Positions 1 to 8,756 are shown, counted from the first letter of the stretch. The stretch: 64,000 bases of DNA from Nocardioides sp. Arc9.136 (GCF_030506255.1 NZ_CP113431.1:2353501-2417500); one strand, 5' to 3'. Translations and numbers: made by a program. The notes: generated by a model not told the origin, from the sequence alone.

Positions 1-879
1 GTCGAGGAACACGCGGGGGTTCGCATACTCGCAGGCCCGGACGAGCTCCTCGGTGGGGTTGCGGAGCAGGTCCCACAGCCGCGGGATGGTCGTCTCCTGC
101 AGCACCGTGTTGCCAGCGGCGTAGCCGGTGAGGATCGCCAGCGCGTTGCGGACGACGTCCGACTCGTCGGGGCCGAAGGGCACCCGCCGCTCGTCGTCGA
201 TCTTCATGGAGCCGACCAGGCCGCGGACCAGGACCAGCCACCGCTTGAAGATGATGGTTGCGCGCCGCTGCGCCTCCTCGGCCGAGAGCTTCTCCCACCC
301 GTCGCCGAGCGGCCCCATGGACAGCGGGTTGACCCGGGCCCAGAAGCCGGGGGCGATGACGAAGGGCTCGACACCGAGCGCGCGGCACAGCGACTCGTAC
401 TCGTCCTTGACGTCGCCGGTGACCAGGGTGCGGTAGCCGAACGGCATCATCCGGGTGCAGAACGCCTTGGTGGTGCCGGACTTGCCGCTTCCCGGCTTGG
501 CGAACTGGAAGATGTTGGGGTTGGTCGCCGGCACGTCGTCGCGCAGCACCCACCCGAATGGGTCGCAGTAGAACGAGCCGCCGGAGAGCTGGTCGACGCC
601 CATCTGCGCCCCGGTCGGGGGCAGGGCCGGCGCGGACACGAACGGCCAGAACACCGGCGCCTGGTCGCTGGTCATCCGCCAGGCCTGCGCCGGGGCGGAG
701 GCGGGCGCCCAGCCGCGGCCGCGGCGCGCGGCACCGCGGCGCGGGGCGTACTTGAAGATCCGGGGCTCCTTGGCCTCCGGCGCGAGCGTGGGGATCGTGG
801 GCAGGTCGTGGCCGAAGTCCGACAGCAGGGCGGCCATGTCGCGGCCGCTGCCACGGTTCCGGCGGGTGGTGGTGGGCAT
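1..879 (-). CDS. VirB4-like conjugation ATPase (partial, C-terminus off the left edge)
   Basis: The ATG at 877-879 overlaps the stop of the upstream SCO6880-family gene (ATGA). The frame stays open to base 1, so only the first ~293 residues are visible. A Walker A P-loop, KPGSGKSGTTK, sits at about residues 128-138, after the family-typical stretch NPNIFQFAKPG. The position directly behind an SCO6880-family protein matches the VirB4/TraC-like ATPases of actinobacterial conjugative elements, which energise a type IV secretion apparatus at the inner face of the membrane. Walker B and the motor domain lie outside the window, so the exact subfamily is inferred from order and P-loop context. Confidence 0.8.
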   Translation of the reverse strand, partial: MPTTTRRNRGSGRDMAALLSDFGHDLPTIPTLAPEAKEPRIFKYAPRRGAARRGRGWAPASAPAQAWRMTSDQAPVFWPFVSAPALPPTGAQMGVDQLSGGSFYCDPFGWVLRDDVPATNPNIFQFAKPGSGKSGTTKAFCTRMMPFGYRTLVTGDVKDEYESLCRALGVEPFVIAPGFWARVNPLSMGPLGDGWEKLSAEEAQRRATIIFKRWLVLVRGLVGSMKIDDERRVPFGPDESDVVRNALAILTGYAAGNTVLQETTIPRLWDLLRNPTEELVRACEYANPRVFLD

Positions 880-2384
880 CAGGCGTCTCCGCTCCGGGTC
901 AGGCTCATCCCGACGGGGATGGTCGAGGCGGCGAAGCCGACGTCCTGGGCGAGGTCGAGTCGCAGCGGCGCGAACCCGGCGCGACGGATCGAGGCGTCCA
1001 GGCGGCGGCCGAACTCGGTGATTCGCAGCGTCTTGGGAACCGTGACGGTGCAGACCGCGTAAGGCCGGACCAGCGCGTTGCCGCGGGCCAGCTTGGCGTC
1101 CAGGCCGCGGGCCTTGTGGGCCTCGTCCCGCTGCTTGGCACGGGTCTTGCGGCCGAGCTTCTCATTCATGCCCTCGGCCAGGTCCGCGGCCCACTCGGCG
1201 TTGCCGGACTGCCGGTCGGCCTTGGACTGGGACACGATCGGGAAGGCGACGACGAACGAGCGCCGCTCCCCCGACTCGCTGGGGGTGAGGCTCGGCGCGA
1301 GTGCGCCCATCGCGACGCCGCGGGTCGGGAGCTTGATGGTGGCGCTGATCGAGTTCCACGCGTCGTGGCTGTAGTGCCGCACCGCCGCGTCGGCGCCCGA
1401 GGGGCCAGCCAGCGCCCAAGGCACGTCGGCGTTCACGTTCGGGTCCTTCTCCCGCATGGCGAGGGCCTCGACGATGCTGGCGCGGTCGCCGGGGGCAAAC
1501 CCGGTCCGGGACGCCAGGGCGAGTTCCGGTGAGGTGAGCCAGCGGACCGACGTCATGCCCATCGGGCCGCGCAGCTGGGCCTCGATCTCGGCCATGAGCA
1601 GGTAGAGCTCGCGGCATCGGCCCTCGAACCCGCCACCTGACTCCTTGGCCGACCGGGCGATCCGGGTCTCCGGGACGACGATCGTGACGAACTGCTCGGT
1701 GCGCACCGACGCCTGGGTGAGGCCCACCGCGAGGTCGCTATTGACGACCTCGGACAGCTCCGGCGCGTTGCCGCGGCGGTGCTTGGTGACCCACAACTCG
1801 CGCTCGGCACCGTCCTCGGGGACGGTGCGGATCATGAACAGGATCTCGTCGATCTTCTCGGTGCGGGCGGCGACGTCGAGCAGCCCGGCCAGCGCCTCGC
1901 CGTAGCGGCTGCGCTCCTCGGTGTCCTTCATGCCGATGCCGGGGTGGACGACCGCGGCGGTGACCGCCCAGGTCTTCGTGGCGTCGTCGTGGATCACCCC
2001 GACCCGCTGCAGCTGCGAGCCGTGCGGCGGACCGTCGTGGATCTTGATGCCCTGCAGCACCCCGGGCAGGTCGGGGGTGTCGAGGTCCTCAGCGCGACCC
2101 TGGGCGGCCTTGGCCCGGAAGGAGGTCCAGCCGAGCAGTCCGCCGACGGCGTACATGCTCGAGGCGAACACCCAGCCGGTGGCCGAGCGGCCCCGGACCG
2201 GGATGACGGTGATGCCCAGCAGGAACAGCCAGACCAGCGCGAACAGGAACGCGGAGAACCACGCTCCGCGACTGATCGCCCAGAACGCCGGCAGGCTGGC
2301 CAGCGCCAGGAACATCAGCTGGCCTCCGGAGAGGCCGAAGAACCAGCCGATGCGGTCGCGCTGGTAGTCGGCGTAGATGGTCAT
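879..2384 (-). CDS. SCO6880-family T4SS-associated membrane protein
   Basis: 501 residues. The N-terminus (MTIYADYQRDRIGWFFGL) runs into closely spaced hydrophobic segments at about residues 15-35, 37-60 and 72-88, followed by a long soluble region. This layout is that of the SCO6880 family, which precedes the VirB4-like ATPase in actinobacterial integrative elements; the N-terminal membrane part resembles PrgI/VirB3-type subunits (family knowledge). The gene overlaps the ATPase gene by ATGA, so translation is probably coupled. It is the sixth gene of the leftward operon that starts near 7521. No catalytic motif is visible; a structural or ATPase-anchoring role is inferred. Confidence 0.8.
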   Translation of the reverse strand: MTIYADYQRDRIGWFFGLSGGQLMFLALASLPAFWAISRGAWFSAFLFALVWLFLLGITVIPVRGRSATGWVFASSMYAVGGLLGWTSFRAKAAQGRAEDLDTPDLPGVLQGIKIHDGPPHGSQLQRVGVIHDDATKTWAVTAAVVHPGIGMKDTEERSRYGEALAGLLDVAARTEKIDEILFMIRTVPEDGAERELWVTKHRRGNAPELSEVVNSDLAVGLTQASVRTEQFVTIVVPETRIARSAKESGGGFEGRCRELYLLMAEIEAQLRGPMGMTSVRWLTSPELALASRTGFAPGDRASIVEALAMREKDPNVNADVPWALAGPSGADAAVRHYSHDAWNSISATIKLPTRGVAMGALAPSLTPSESGERRSFVVAFPIVSQSKADRQSGNAEWAADLAEGMNEKLGRKTRAKQRDEAHKARGLDAKLARGNALVRPYAVCTVTVPKTLRITEFGRRLDASIRRAGFAPLRLDLAQDVGFAASTIPVGMSLTRSGDA

Positions 2385-2449
2385 CGTCGGCTTCCTTCCG
2401 GGTCAGTAGGGGTCGATCGGGGTTGGGGGCAGGTGGCGGGGCGCATCGG

Positions 2450-4432
2450 CTACACCACCACCGGTGGGATCCCGCCGGCGGCCGCACCAGCCCCGCCGGC
2501 ACCTCCGGCCGCTCCCCCGCCACCGGCGGCGGGAGTCTTGGGCGTCGCTGCGGCTCCCCCGGAACCGCTCTGGCCACCACCCGAGCCGCCGCCCGGTGCG
2601 CCACCGGTGGGCAGCGTCGGCGGAGTCGGCGGTGCCGGCGGCATGGGCGGGTTCGGCGGCGGGTCGTCGTCGCCGTTGTCCTGGGAGCCGGGGTGCGTGC
2701 CGCTGCTCTGGTCGCCGGACTGGCCACCGGACTGTCGGCCACCCATGCCGCTGAAGTCGGGGCCGTAGGTGCTCTGCCCGACACCGGCCTGGTTGGTCTC
2801 GTCCGACATCAGGGAGGTGGCCTTGGCGCCGGCGGAGTTGATCCAGCCCATGCCGGTCGACAGCGCCTGCCCGACCGGGCCGAAGCTGCCAAGCACGCCC
2901 TGGGTGGACTTGTTGAACCGGTCGCCGGTCGAGGCCTCGGCGCTCTGCTCACCCGAGGAGCGGCCGTTGCCGTCGGTGGTCGACGCGGCCGAGGAGCCGC
3001 CGCCGGCACCGCCGCCGCTGAGCAGGCCCTGGAGGCCGCCCTGGATGGCCATGCCCTGCCGGAACGACGCCCCGCTGGGGGTGCCGGGGTCGACGAAGGC
3101 CAGGAGCTTGAACAGGGCCAGCGGCGCGACGACGCTGATCAGGATCGTCATCACCGCCGGCAGGGCGGTGCCGAACGCCTTGGCGGTGTCGTCGGCGAGG
3201 TGGGCGGCGACGCCGTTAGCGAACTGCACGCCGATGCCCAGCACCATCACCATCAGCACGGGGGTGAACGCCGCGGCGTGGAACCACCGCAGGCTCTTCC
3301 AGAACCAGGAGCGGGTGAAGTCGGTGACCAGCCCGGCCGCCGAGAGCGGGCCGGTTGCGGTCAGCACAAGCAGCGACGCTGCGCGGGTCAGGTAGACCAG
3401 GAGGTGCCCGATCGCGGCTAGCCACAGGAAGATGCCGAGGAAGGCGAGGGCGGTGGCCACGCCGGCGTCGGTGATGTCGTCGATACCGAGGCCGCCCAGG
3501 GGGTCCCAGTCGGGCCAGGTCTGCACCTTGAGCAGCGAATTCATCAGCGCCTTGGTGATGGCGCCGCACGCGGCGACGATCATCACGCAGTAGCCGAACC
3601 AGCAGGCGCAGACCAAGACGAACTGGCCGGCGCCGATGAATGCCCGCGCGAGCCCCTTGCCCTCGCGCTTGAAGGCCGCGGCACCGAGCTGGATCATCGC
3701 CAAGATGACCACCAGGGCGAGCGCGAGCCAGAGGGTGAAGGCGTAGACGTCCTTGCCGGGTCCGTCGGCGCGCAGGTCGGGGGTCAAGAACAGCTCGCTG
3801 AACGTGAGCACGATGCGCAGCACGAACAGGCCGGAGTTCCAGACCGCGAGCATGGCCGCGGTCCAGGCGTCGGCCGCGGCCTTGGCGATGACGTCGCCGA
3901 TGGCCTCGAACGGGTTGGGGATGTCGCCGAGGCCCGGGATGCCGCCACCGAACAGGTCGCCGACGTTCGGGAGGCCAGGGATCCCCGGCAGACCGGGGAC
4001 GCCAGGCAGGCCCGGGAGCCCGGAGAGACCGCCGTCGCAGATCGCGTCGAGGATGCCGCAGCCGTCCGGGAGCAGCCCGGCGGCCCCGTCGAGGACGTCC
4101 CCGGCGCCATTGATCAGATTGCCGGCGCCGTCCTTGACCTCGCCGGCTGCGTCTTTGGCGCAATCGATCGGGTCCTTGGCGCAGTCGACGGCGTCACCGC
4201 CGAGGTCGCACAGCGCGTCGGGGCCGGGGCAGCCCATCTTGACGTTGCGGGCCGGCAGCTGGTCGCCGGTCTCGACCGTGGCGACGTACGCCGTGGCGGC
4301 CGGCGGCTCGGCCGCGGCCGCGGCGGGCGGCTGGATGGCCATGGCCGCCCCGAGGAGCGTGGTGAGGACCAGGACCGCCAGGGCGCCGATGCCCAGCCGG
4401 GTCACCCGGTGGAAGAGGTTGCCGGCGGTCAC
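2450..4432 (-). CDS. TrbL/VirB6-like polytopic membrane protein
   Basis: 660 residues. An N-terminal signal-like hydrophobic stretch is followed by a Cys- and Gly-rich extracytoplasmic region (about 45-180) with repeated Gly-Leu-Pro-Gly units. Six or more membrane spans follow between about 190 and 440, then a low-complexity Gly/Ser/Pro/Ala tail. This is the layout of TrbL/VirB6 channel components of type IV secretion systems. Identification rests on topology and on neighbours, not on a sequence signature. The start overlaps the stop of the VirB8-like gene by 4 nt. A 65-nt gap separates it from the SCO6880 gene, the longest gap in this operon. Confidence 0.7.
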   Translation of the reverse strand: MTAGNLFHRVTRLGIGALAVLVLTTLLGAAMAIQPPAAAAAEPPAATAYVATVETGDQLPARNVKMGCPGPDALCDLGGDAVDCAKDPIDCAKDAAGEVKDGAGNLINGAGDVLDGAAGLLPDGCGILDAICDGGLSGLPGLPGVPGLPGIPGLPNVGDLFGGGIPGLGDIPNPFEAIGDVIAKAAADAWTAAMLAVWNSGLFVLRIVLTFSELFLTPDLRADGPGKDVYAFTLWLALALVVILAMIQLGAAAFKREGKGLARAFIGAGQFVLVCACWFGYCVMIVAACGAITKALMNSLLKVQTWPDWDPLGGLGIDDITDAGVATALAFLGIFLWLAAIGHLLVYLTRAASLLVLTATGPLSAAGLVTDFTRSWFWKSLRWFHAAAFTPVLMVMVLGIGVQFANGVAAHLADDTAKAFGTALPAVMTILISVVAPLALFKLLAFVDPGTPSGASFRQGMAIQGGLQGLLSGGGAGGGSSAASTTDGNGRSSGEQSAEASTGDRFNKSTQGVLGSFGPVGQALSTGMGWINSAGAKATSLMSDETNQAGVGQSTYGPDFSGMGGRQSGGQSGDQSSGTHPGSQDNGDDDPPPNPPMPPAPPTPPTLPTGGAPGGGSGGGQSGSGGAAATPKTPAAGGGGAAGGAGGAGAAAGGIPPVVV

Positions 4433-5226
4433 TGGGAGGCTCCGTTGATCGGGATCCAGCCGGCCTGCTTGTACTCCGGGGTGCCGGGCGCGACCGCCTT
4501 GGGCTGGCCGGTGGAGACCAGGTGCTCGATGTCCTCATCGCTGCCCTGGACCAGGCGCCAGTCGCTCACGCCGTCGACCTCGATCCACCGCATCAGCTGG
4601 GTGCCGGCGTAGAGGCCGTCGCTGACCTTGCCGTTGGCGGTGGTGAGGGTGACGTAGCTGAGCAGGTTCACCGCGTGGTAGCCGGTGTCGAGCTCCTCGA
4701 GGGTGTAGGCGATCGGCGTCACGGCGTACGACGCGGGCGGGGGGACGTCACCCTCCTTCGGGACGCCGGCCTGCTGACGGCGCAGTGCGACGGCGTCGCG
4801 GGCGCGCTGCTCGAAGACGGCCTTGTCCTCGGGGTTGGCGTACAGGCCGGCGACGGCGGCGGCCTGGTCGTAGTCGAACCCGACCTGCGCCTTGGCGACC
4901 TCGACCTGCAGCGCGACCGCGCCCAGGTCGGTCTGCGGGAACCGGGTCGGGTAGCCGTCGACCTGGTCGGCTCCGGTCGGGATCACCACGCCGTCGGCGG
5001 GGGCGGTCTCCGGGGCGACCTGGTCGACCGAGACGTCTTGTCCCTGCTGCCCGGTCTGGCTCGAGGAGTCGCCGCTGGTCTTGCCGGTGCCGCCGCTGTC
5101 GTCGGCCCGGCCGCGCGCTCCGAGCCAGACGGTGGTCGCCACGAGGGCGGCGATCACCACCAGGACGCCCACGCGCAGCAGGGTGGTGCGGGACTCCCCC
5201 ATCGAGTCGTTCATGCGGTTGCTCAT
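4429..5226 (-). CDS. Putative VirB8-like conjugal transfer protein
   Basis: 265 residues. One membrane anchor at about 18-36 (LLRVGVLVVIAALVATTVWL) is followed by a Ser/Gly/Gln linker and an extracytoplasmic domain of ~190 residues that starts around the TRFPQTDLGAVAL region. Bitopic proteins with an NTF2-like periplasmic domain between TrbL-like and ATPase genes are usually VirB8/TcpC-type scaffold proteins, and this is the basis for the call. It overlaps the TrbL-like gene by 4 nt and lies 1 nt from the preceding gene. An internal ATG five codons in is a possible alternative start. Confidence 0.55.
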   Translation of the reverse strand: MSNRMNDSMGESRTTLLRVGVLVVIAALVATTVWLGARGRADDSGGTGKTSGDSSSQTGQQGQDVSVDQVAPETAPADGVVIPTGADQVDGYPTRFPQTDLGAVALQVEVAKAQVGFDYDQAAAVAGLYANPEDKAVFEQRARDAVALRRQQAGVPKEGDVPPPASYAVTPIAYTLEELDTGYHAVNLLSYVTLTTANGKVSDGLYAGTQLMRWIEVDGVSDWRLVQGSDEDIEHLVSTGQPKAVAPGTPEYKQAGWIPINGASQ

Positions 5227-5227
5227 C

Positions 5228-6127
5228 TCAGTGCTCCCCTTCGTGGTGTCCGTGGTCGCCGTGGTCTCCGGGGTTGGTGGGTTCGGTGTGGTCGGTGGAC
5301 CAGGTGCGCCAGCCGGCCTCGTGTGCCAGCTGGGTGCCGGGCCAGGTCGCGGGTGCGGGTGCCGGCGGGGCGCCGGGGGCGACCATCCAGCGGCCGCCGA
5401 CCCACTGCATGCGCTCGCAGTGCGCGAAGGCGATCTGGCCTTCGGACTTGTAGGTGGCGCTGACCTTCATCAGCACGCAGACCGTGGCCCAGTCGGGGCC
5501 GTCGGTGCCCTTGACGAGCGCGGCGGCCGGCTCCAGCGACACCGAGGCGTTAGGGTCCTTGACCTCGCCCATCCCGGTGCTGGAGAGGAACGCGCGGACG
5601 CTGGCGGTGATCCACCAGTCCTCCGCCCGGGCCCCGCCGGGCAGCGCCCAGGCGTTGTAGACCTCCTCGGCGGTGCTCAGGCTCATCGACTGGAGCACCG
5701 CGAGGTCGATCTGGGCCAGCTGGCCGATCGCGCCCTCCGGGGTCTGCGGGAACCCGGTCATCACGAACGCGGGCCCGTTGGCGCCGGTCCCGGTCGGGAT
5801 CTTGATCTCCGGGGCCTTGGCGCTGGTGGTCCCCGGGTGTGATGCCGGGAAGGCCGCGCCCTCGGGCACGGTCAGCATCAGCTCGGCCGCGATCTCATCG
5901 CGATGCGCGGCACCGCGGGCCACCATCGAGCGCTCGGTCTCGCCGGTGGCCACGCCAGTGTTCGCGCTGGCCTCGCCACCGACACCGGAGACCGCCAGGT
6001 AGACCGCGTACACGAGGCCGCCGAGCAGGAGCACAGCCACGGCGACGGCGGCGGCCAGGATGCCGAGCAACCGACGCCGGCTCCACTCGCTGGTGCCTTC
6101 TGCCTTCTTCGTGGCTGCGCGCCGCAT
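5228..6127 (-). CDS. Bitopic membrane protein of the T4SS operon
   Basis: 299 residues when started at the ATG at 6125-6127, which overlaps the stop of the pilin-like gene; the open frame extends further up but there it only mirrors the neighbour. The N-terminus MRRAATKKAEGTSEWSRRR is strongly basic, followed by one membrane span (about 24-46), placing ~250 residues outside. The outer part has no motif I recognise; towards the end it contains WATVCVLMKVSATY and then a Pro/His-rich, charged tail (HGDHGHHEGEH) that could bind metal. Together with its neighbour it probably forms part of the secretion scaffold; this is inference from position. Confidence 0.6.
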   Translation of the reverse strand: MRRAATKKAEGTSEWSRRRLLGILAAAVAVAVLLLGGLVYAVYLAVSGVGGEASANTGVATGETERSMVARGAAHRDEIAAELMLTVPEGAAFPASHPGTTSAKAPEIKIPTGTGANGPAFVMTGFPQTPEGAIGQLAQIDLAVLQSMSLSTAEEVYNAWALPGGARAEDWWITASVRAFLSSTGMGEVKDPNASVSLEPAAALVKGTDGPDWATVCVLMKVSATYKSEGQIAFAHCERMQWVGGRWMVAPGAPPAPAPATWPGTQLAHEAGWRTWSTDHTEPTNPGDHGDHGHHEGEH

Positions 6128-6420
6128 CAGATACAGCCTCTGCCGAGGATCCCGTTGAGCATGCCCGGCAGCACCAGGTAGGCGATCGCGCACGCGAACA
6201 CGACCACCACCGAGATCACACCCACCTTGGAGGCGTGCGGCAGGGAGAACACTCGCCCGGCGATGATCGCACCGATCGCGATGATGATGCCGAGACCGAA
6301 CAGGACGATGACGCCCCACAGCACGTAGCTGGTGATCTCGTTGGTGGGCCCGACAGCACCCGGGGGCGCCTTCGGGCAGACAGCCATCACAGTGGTTGCG
6401 GTCGCGGTCATGACGTCCAT
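6127..6420 (-). CDS. Small two-span membrane protein, VirB2/TrbC pilin-like
   Basis: 97 residues, start ATG 6418-6420. Two hydrophobic segments (about 30-53 and 66-89) are separated by a short polar loop containing SLPHASK. The size, topology and place at the head of the T4SS block resemble VirB2/TrbC-type pilin subunits, but no pilin cleavage signature is clear, so a small inner-membrane structural subunit is equally possible. The stop overlaps the next gene's ATG. A second in-frame ATG three codons downstream is an alternative start. Confidence 0.6.
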   Translation of the reverse strand: MDVMTATATTVMAVCPKAPPGAVGPTNEITSYVLWGVIVLFGLGIIIAIGAIIAGRVFSLPHASKVGVISVVVVFACAIAYLVLPGMLNGILGRGCI

Positions 6421-6457
6421 GGGCGGACTTACCTTTCGGGTTGCTGACCCGGACGGG

Positions 6458-7306
6458 TCAGGCGCTTTCGCTGGTGTCGGTGGACAGGTGTTGGGGCTCG
6501 AGCAGCTGACGTGCTGCCGAGACCAGGGGGGCCGGGACGGGCCGGGAGTCCAGGCCGTTGACCGCGAGGTCGCGGTCCTCGGGGATCTCCACGCACCGGT
6601 CCGCGCCGAGGGCGCAACGTACGGCGGGGCCGCCGGCGTGCTCGAGGCCGCGGGGCCACTTCTTGCGGCGCGGGCCGCGGATGGCGAGGGTGATCTGCTC
6701 GGGCTGCCAGTGGCCAGCGAGGAGGTCCATGACAACACCGGCGCGGCGCATCCCGGGGACGGTGGCGGTGGTGACCAGGACGACCTGGTCGGCGGTGCGG
6801 ACGGCCTCGGCGAGCCAGCAGTCGGTGGCCAGCAGCTGGCCGGCCTCCCACCCGATGTCGAGAATGGTCAGCTGGGCGTCGTGCTCGGCGTCGGTGGGCA
6901 GCGGGACCTCGTCGACGCCGGCGAGGACCTCGCTGGCGCGCTCGAGCAGGACGTGGTCGCGCTTGCCCTGCCGCCAGTCGGTCGGGTGCAGGCCGAGCTC
7001 GGCGGTGCTGGCCGCGGCGAGGCCGGAGGCGGTGACCGAGCAGCACTCGATGACTCGGACTGGGGCGGCTGCAGCGAGGCCGGTGGCCAGGGCGACGGTG
7101 CTCGCGCCGACTGAGCCTGCGGACCCGATGACGGGGATGGTGTGCTCGCCGTCGGCCGGGGTCCAGTTTGCCTCGGCGGCGGTGCCGCGGCCGCGGGGAC
7201 CCTTGCCGGCGCCGGGGCCGGCGCGGAACTCGCCGGCGTTCAGTGCCTGCCAGGCGCGCTTGAGCTCGTCGACGCCGACCGGTCGGTTCGAGGTCTGGGT
7301 GCTCAC
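6458..7306 (-). CDS. Degenerate ParA/MinD-like P-loop protein
   Basis: 282 residues, GTG start overlapping the previous stop (GTGA). The segment TIPVIGSAGSVGASTVALAT (about 56-75) has the spacing of a deviant Walker A motif of the ParA/MinD family but lacks the lysines (KGGxGKT becomes SAGSVGAST). A later strand, LTILDIGWEAGQLL, resembles the switch II region, and VVLVTTATVPGMRR fits the following strand. The fold therefore looks like SIMIBI-class ATPase with probably lost or altered nucleotide hydrolysis. It sits just upstream of the secretion genes, and a matching deviant P-loop protein (TadZ) occupies the equivalent place in the Tad operon. Confidence 0.65.
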   Translation of the reverse strand: MSTQTSNRPVGVDELKRAWQALNAGEFRAGPGAGKGPRGRGTAAEANWTPADGEHTIPVIGSAGSVGASTVALATGLAAAAPVRVIECCSVTASGLAAASTAELGLHPTDWRQGKRDHVLLERASEVLAGVDEVPLPTDAEHDAQLTILDIGWEAGQLLATDCWLAEAVRTADQVVLVTTATVPGMRRAGVVMDLLAGHWQPEQITLAIRGPRRKKWPRGLEHAGGPAVRCALGADRCVEIPEDRDLAVNGLDSRPVPAPLVSAARQLLEPQHLSTDTSESA

Positions 7307-7521
7307 TGGGCCTCCCCGATGGTGCCGCGGCGGAACTCGAGCGCGGCGCGTACCTCAGCCGGGGTCAGGGTCGCCAGCTCCGCCTTGGCGGCCTGGACTT
7401 CGTGCAGCTGGGCGACGCAGCCGGTCAGCTGATCGATGGCCTTTATCTCGCGGCCGGCGATCGCGAACAGCTCGGCGATCTGCTCCGGCGTTCGGGTCTC
7501 GCCGTCGTGGGTGTTTGTCAT
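7303..7521 (-). CDS. Small helical protein, first gene of the T4SS operon
   Basis: 72 residues, start ATG 7519-7521, preceded by GGAGG (7532-7536). The open frame continues upstream, but the ribosome site and motif A (7539-7574) put the start here. The composition is charged and helical (TPEQIAELFAIAGREIKAI); no family is recognised. It is translationally coupled to the ParA-like gene by a GTGA overlap. A small adaptor or regulator of the apparatus is possible but unproven. Confidence 0.6.
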   Translation of the reverse strand: MTNTHDGETRTPEQIAELFAIAGREIKAIDQLTGCVAQLHEVQAAKAELATLTPAEVRAALEFRRGTIGEAQ

Positions 7522-7538
7522 GGACTTCACCACCTCCA

Positions 7539-7574
7539 GTCGCCTATGTGTTGCGGGGCGGTGCGAGCGATCAC
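7539..7574 (-). promoter_or_regulatory. Bipartite motif, copy A (before the T4SS operon)
   Basis: On the minus strand, GTGATCGC (7574-7567) is followed after 16 nt by CACATAGGCGAC (7550-7539). The same two boxes with the same spacing occur at five other sites in the element. Copy A lies between the sigma-like gene and the first T4SS-operon gene, ending 18 nt before its ATG. Confidence 0.75.
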
Positions 7575-7582
7575 TTCCGGGC

Positions 7583-8536
7583 TCATTCGGCATGGCCGAA
7601 CTTCCTGGGGGCGGCCGCGGCGAGGGCGCGGACGGTGCGCGAGCCGTGGCGGCGGACGGTTGCCTCCGAGACCCCGATGCGGGGCGCGACCCGGCTGGAG
7701 ACCTCGTTGCTGAGGAGGCCGCCGTAGCCGCGCGCCAGACGCCGGGTCTGGACCCGGTCTGCCTCCTCGACCAGGCACAGCAGCAGGTACCGGTCGGCGG
7801 GGCTGATGACCTCGTGGTCGCACGCCCAGGCGAGCAGCTCCAGGAGCTCCTCGGTGGCCGTGGGCTCCTCATGCTCGGGTCCAGCGTCGGCGAGGATCTC
7901 GGGGCGGTGGAACAGCGCGCCGGCGGCCCGCTCGGTGGACATCTCGGCGGAGTAGCCGGCGCCGCCGTCGGCGCTCGTCAGGTCGCCGGCCGAGAAGGAC
8001 TCGACGAGGGTCGTGTTCGCCCAGGTGCGGTCGGCCCGGGAGACGTAGAAGAAGTCGCCGACCTCGCGGAGCACGCCGACGCGGGTGTTGATCAAGATGT
8101 TGGCCGCGACCTTCTGGAGCCGGCGCCACTTGAACGTGCGGACCTCGATCCACAGCTGCGAGGCCACGAGTTCGTCGACCCGCTCGACTGCTGACCAAGC
8201 GCCGGACATGATCGGCTGGCTGTCGCGGAAGACCTCGCGTGGCGGGAGGGTGCTTAGCCAGCCGGCGAGCCGGCAGGCGCCGGGCAGTAGGCACTTGGCG
8301 AGCGCGGCCGCAGCGGCGATGTCTTCGCCGCCGTCGGGGGCCGCCAGCATTGCCAGAGCGAGGAGGACCTGGTCGGAGGTTTCGTGGTCCACCGTCGGTA
8401 GGCAGGAGCGGAGGTCGTCGAAGTTGTCGACCACGCCGAGGCGCGGATCGGTGGCCACCCAGGCCGGCCACTTCTGGCGGGCCTGGTCGAGCAGTTCGCT
8501 GTTGTCGTCGAGGCCGAGCTGGTCGCCCACACTCAT
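7583..8536 (-). CDS. Sigma-factor-like / HTH transcription regulator of the element
   Basis: 317 residues, start ATG at 8534-8536 after an AAAGGAG-type ribosome site. The middle part (about 125-165, LWIEVRTFKWRRLQKVA) is aromatic and basic as in sigma region 2-like helices. The C-terminus (about 280-315, VSSRVAPRIGVSEATVRRHG) is a clear helix-turn-helix of the region 4/LuxR kind. No complete sigma-70 profile can be claimed by eye. The gene sits immediately upstream of motif A and is not itself preceded by the motif, consistent with a regulator feeding the motif-bearing units. A simple HTH regulator is the alternative. Confidence 0.55.
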   Translation of the reverse strand: MSVGDQLGLDDNSELLDQARQKWPAWVATDPRLGVVDNFDDLRSCLPTVDHETSDQVLLALAMLAAPDGGEDIAAAAALAKCLLPGACRLAGWLSTLPPREVFRDSQPIMSGAWSAVERVDELVASQLWIEVRTFKWRRLQKVAANILINTRVGVLREVGDFFYVSRADRTWANTTLVESFSAGDLTSADGGAGYSAEMSTERAAGALFHRPEILADAGPEHEEPTATEELLELLAWACDHEVISPADRYLLLCLVEEADRVQTRRLARGYGGLLSNEVSSRVAPRIGVSEATVRRHGSRTVRALAAAAPRKFGHAE

Positions 8537-8602
8537 CGCGCTCGCTCCTTTCGTCCGTGGCTGAGCACGGCAGAAAGGTCGCGAGCGGGCGTGCCCGCAT
8601 CC

Positions 8603-8633
8603 GTCCCCCCAAACCCCTGATTTCGAGGGGGAC
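8603..8633. repeat. Hairpin with GTCCCCC/GGGGGAC arms
   Basis: GTCCCCC (8603-8609) pairs with GGGGGAC (8627-8633) around a 17-nt loop. The same arm sequence returns in the hairpin at 8678-8699, so four half-sites lie within 100 nt upstream of the sigma-like gene. It could be a terminator pair or a protein-binding site. Confidence 0.5.
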
Positions 8634-8677
8634 GCCTGCTCGACGGGGATACGGCCGTTGCGTTCGCGCAGGTCAGA

Positions 8678-8699
8678 GGGGGGACGCCCCCGTCCCCCC
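8678..8699. terminator. Strong G/C hairpin upstream of the defence cassette
   Basis: GGGGGGAC (8678-8685) and GTCCCCCC (8692-8699) form a perfect 8-bp stem with a 6-nt loop. There is no U tract, so terminator function is inferred from stability and from its place between divergent units. Confidence 0.4.
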
Positions 8700-8742
8700 G
8701 AAACATGAAAAAGCTCCTGGCCGACCCTTGCGCCGCCTTCTC

Positions 8743-8756
8743 ATGTCGAGATGCAG
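8743..8756 (+). repeat. Left inverted repeat of the ABC-3C cassette
   Basis: ATGTCGAGATGCAG here is exactly repeated in inverted orientation at 13088-13101. CGCCGC also precedes it on both sides (6 nt away on the left, 5 nt on the right) and GGCCG lies further out on both sides. The pair brackets the three defence genes. Confidence 0.5.

Noticed and set aside
2601..2700. Gly/Pro-rich GC repeats as a separate element
   Set aside because: They are the low-complexity C-terminal tail of the TrbL-like protein.
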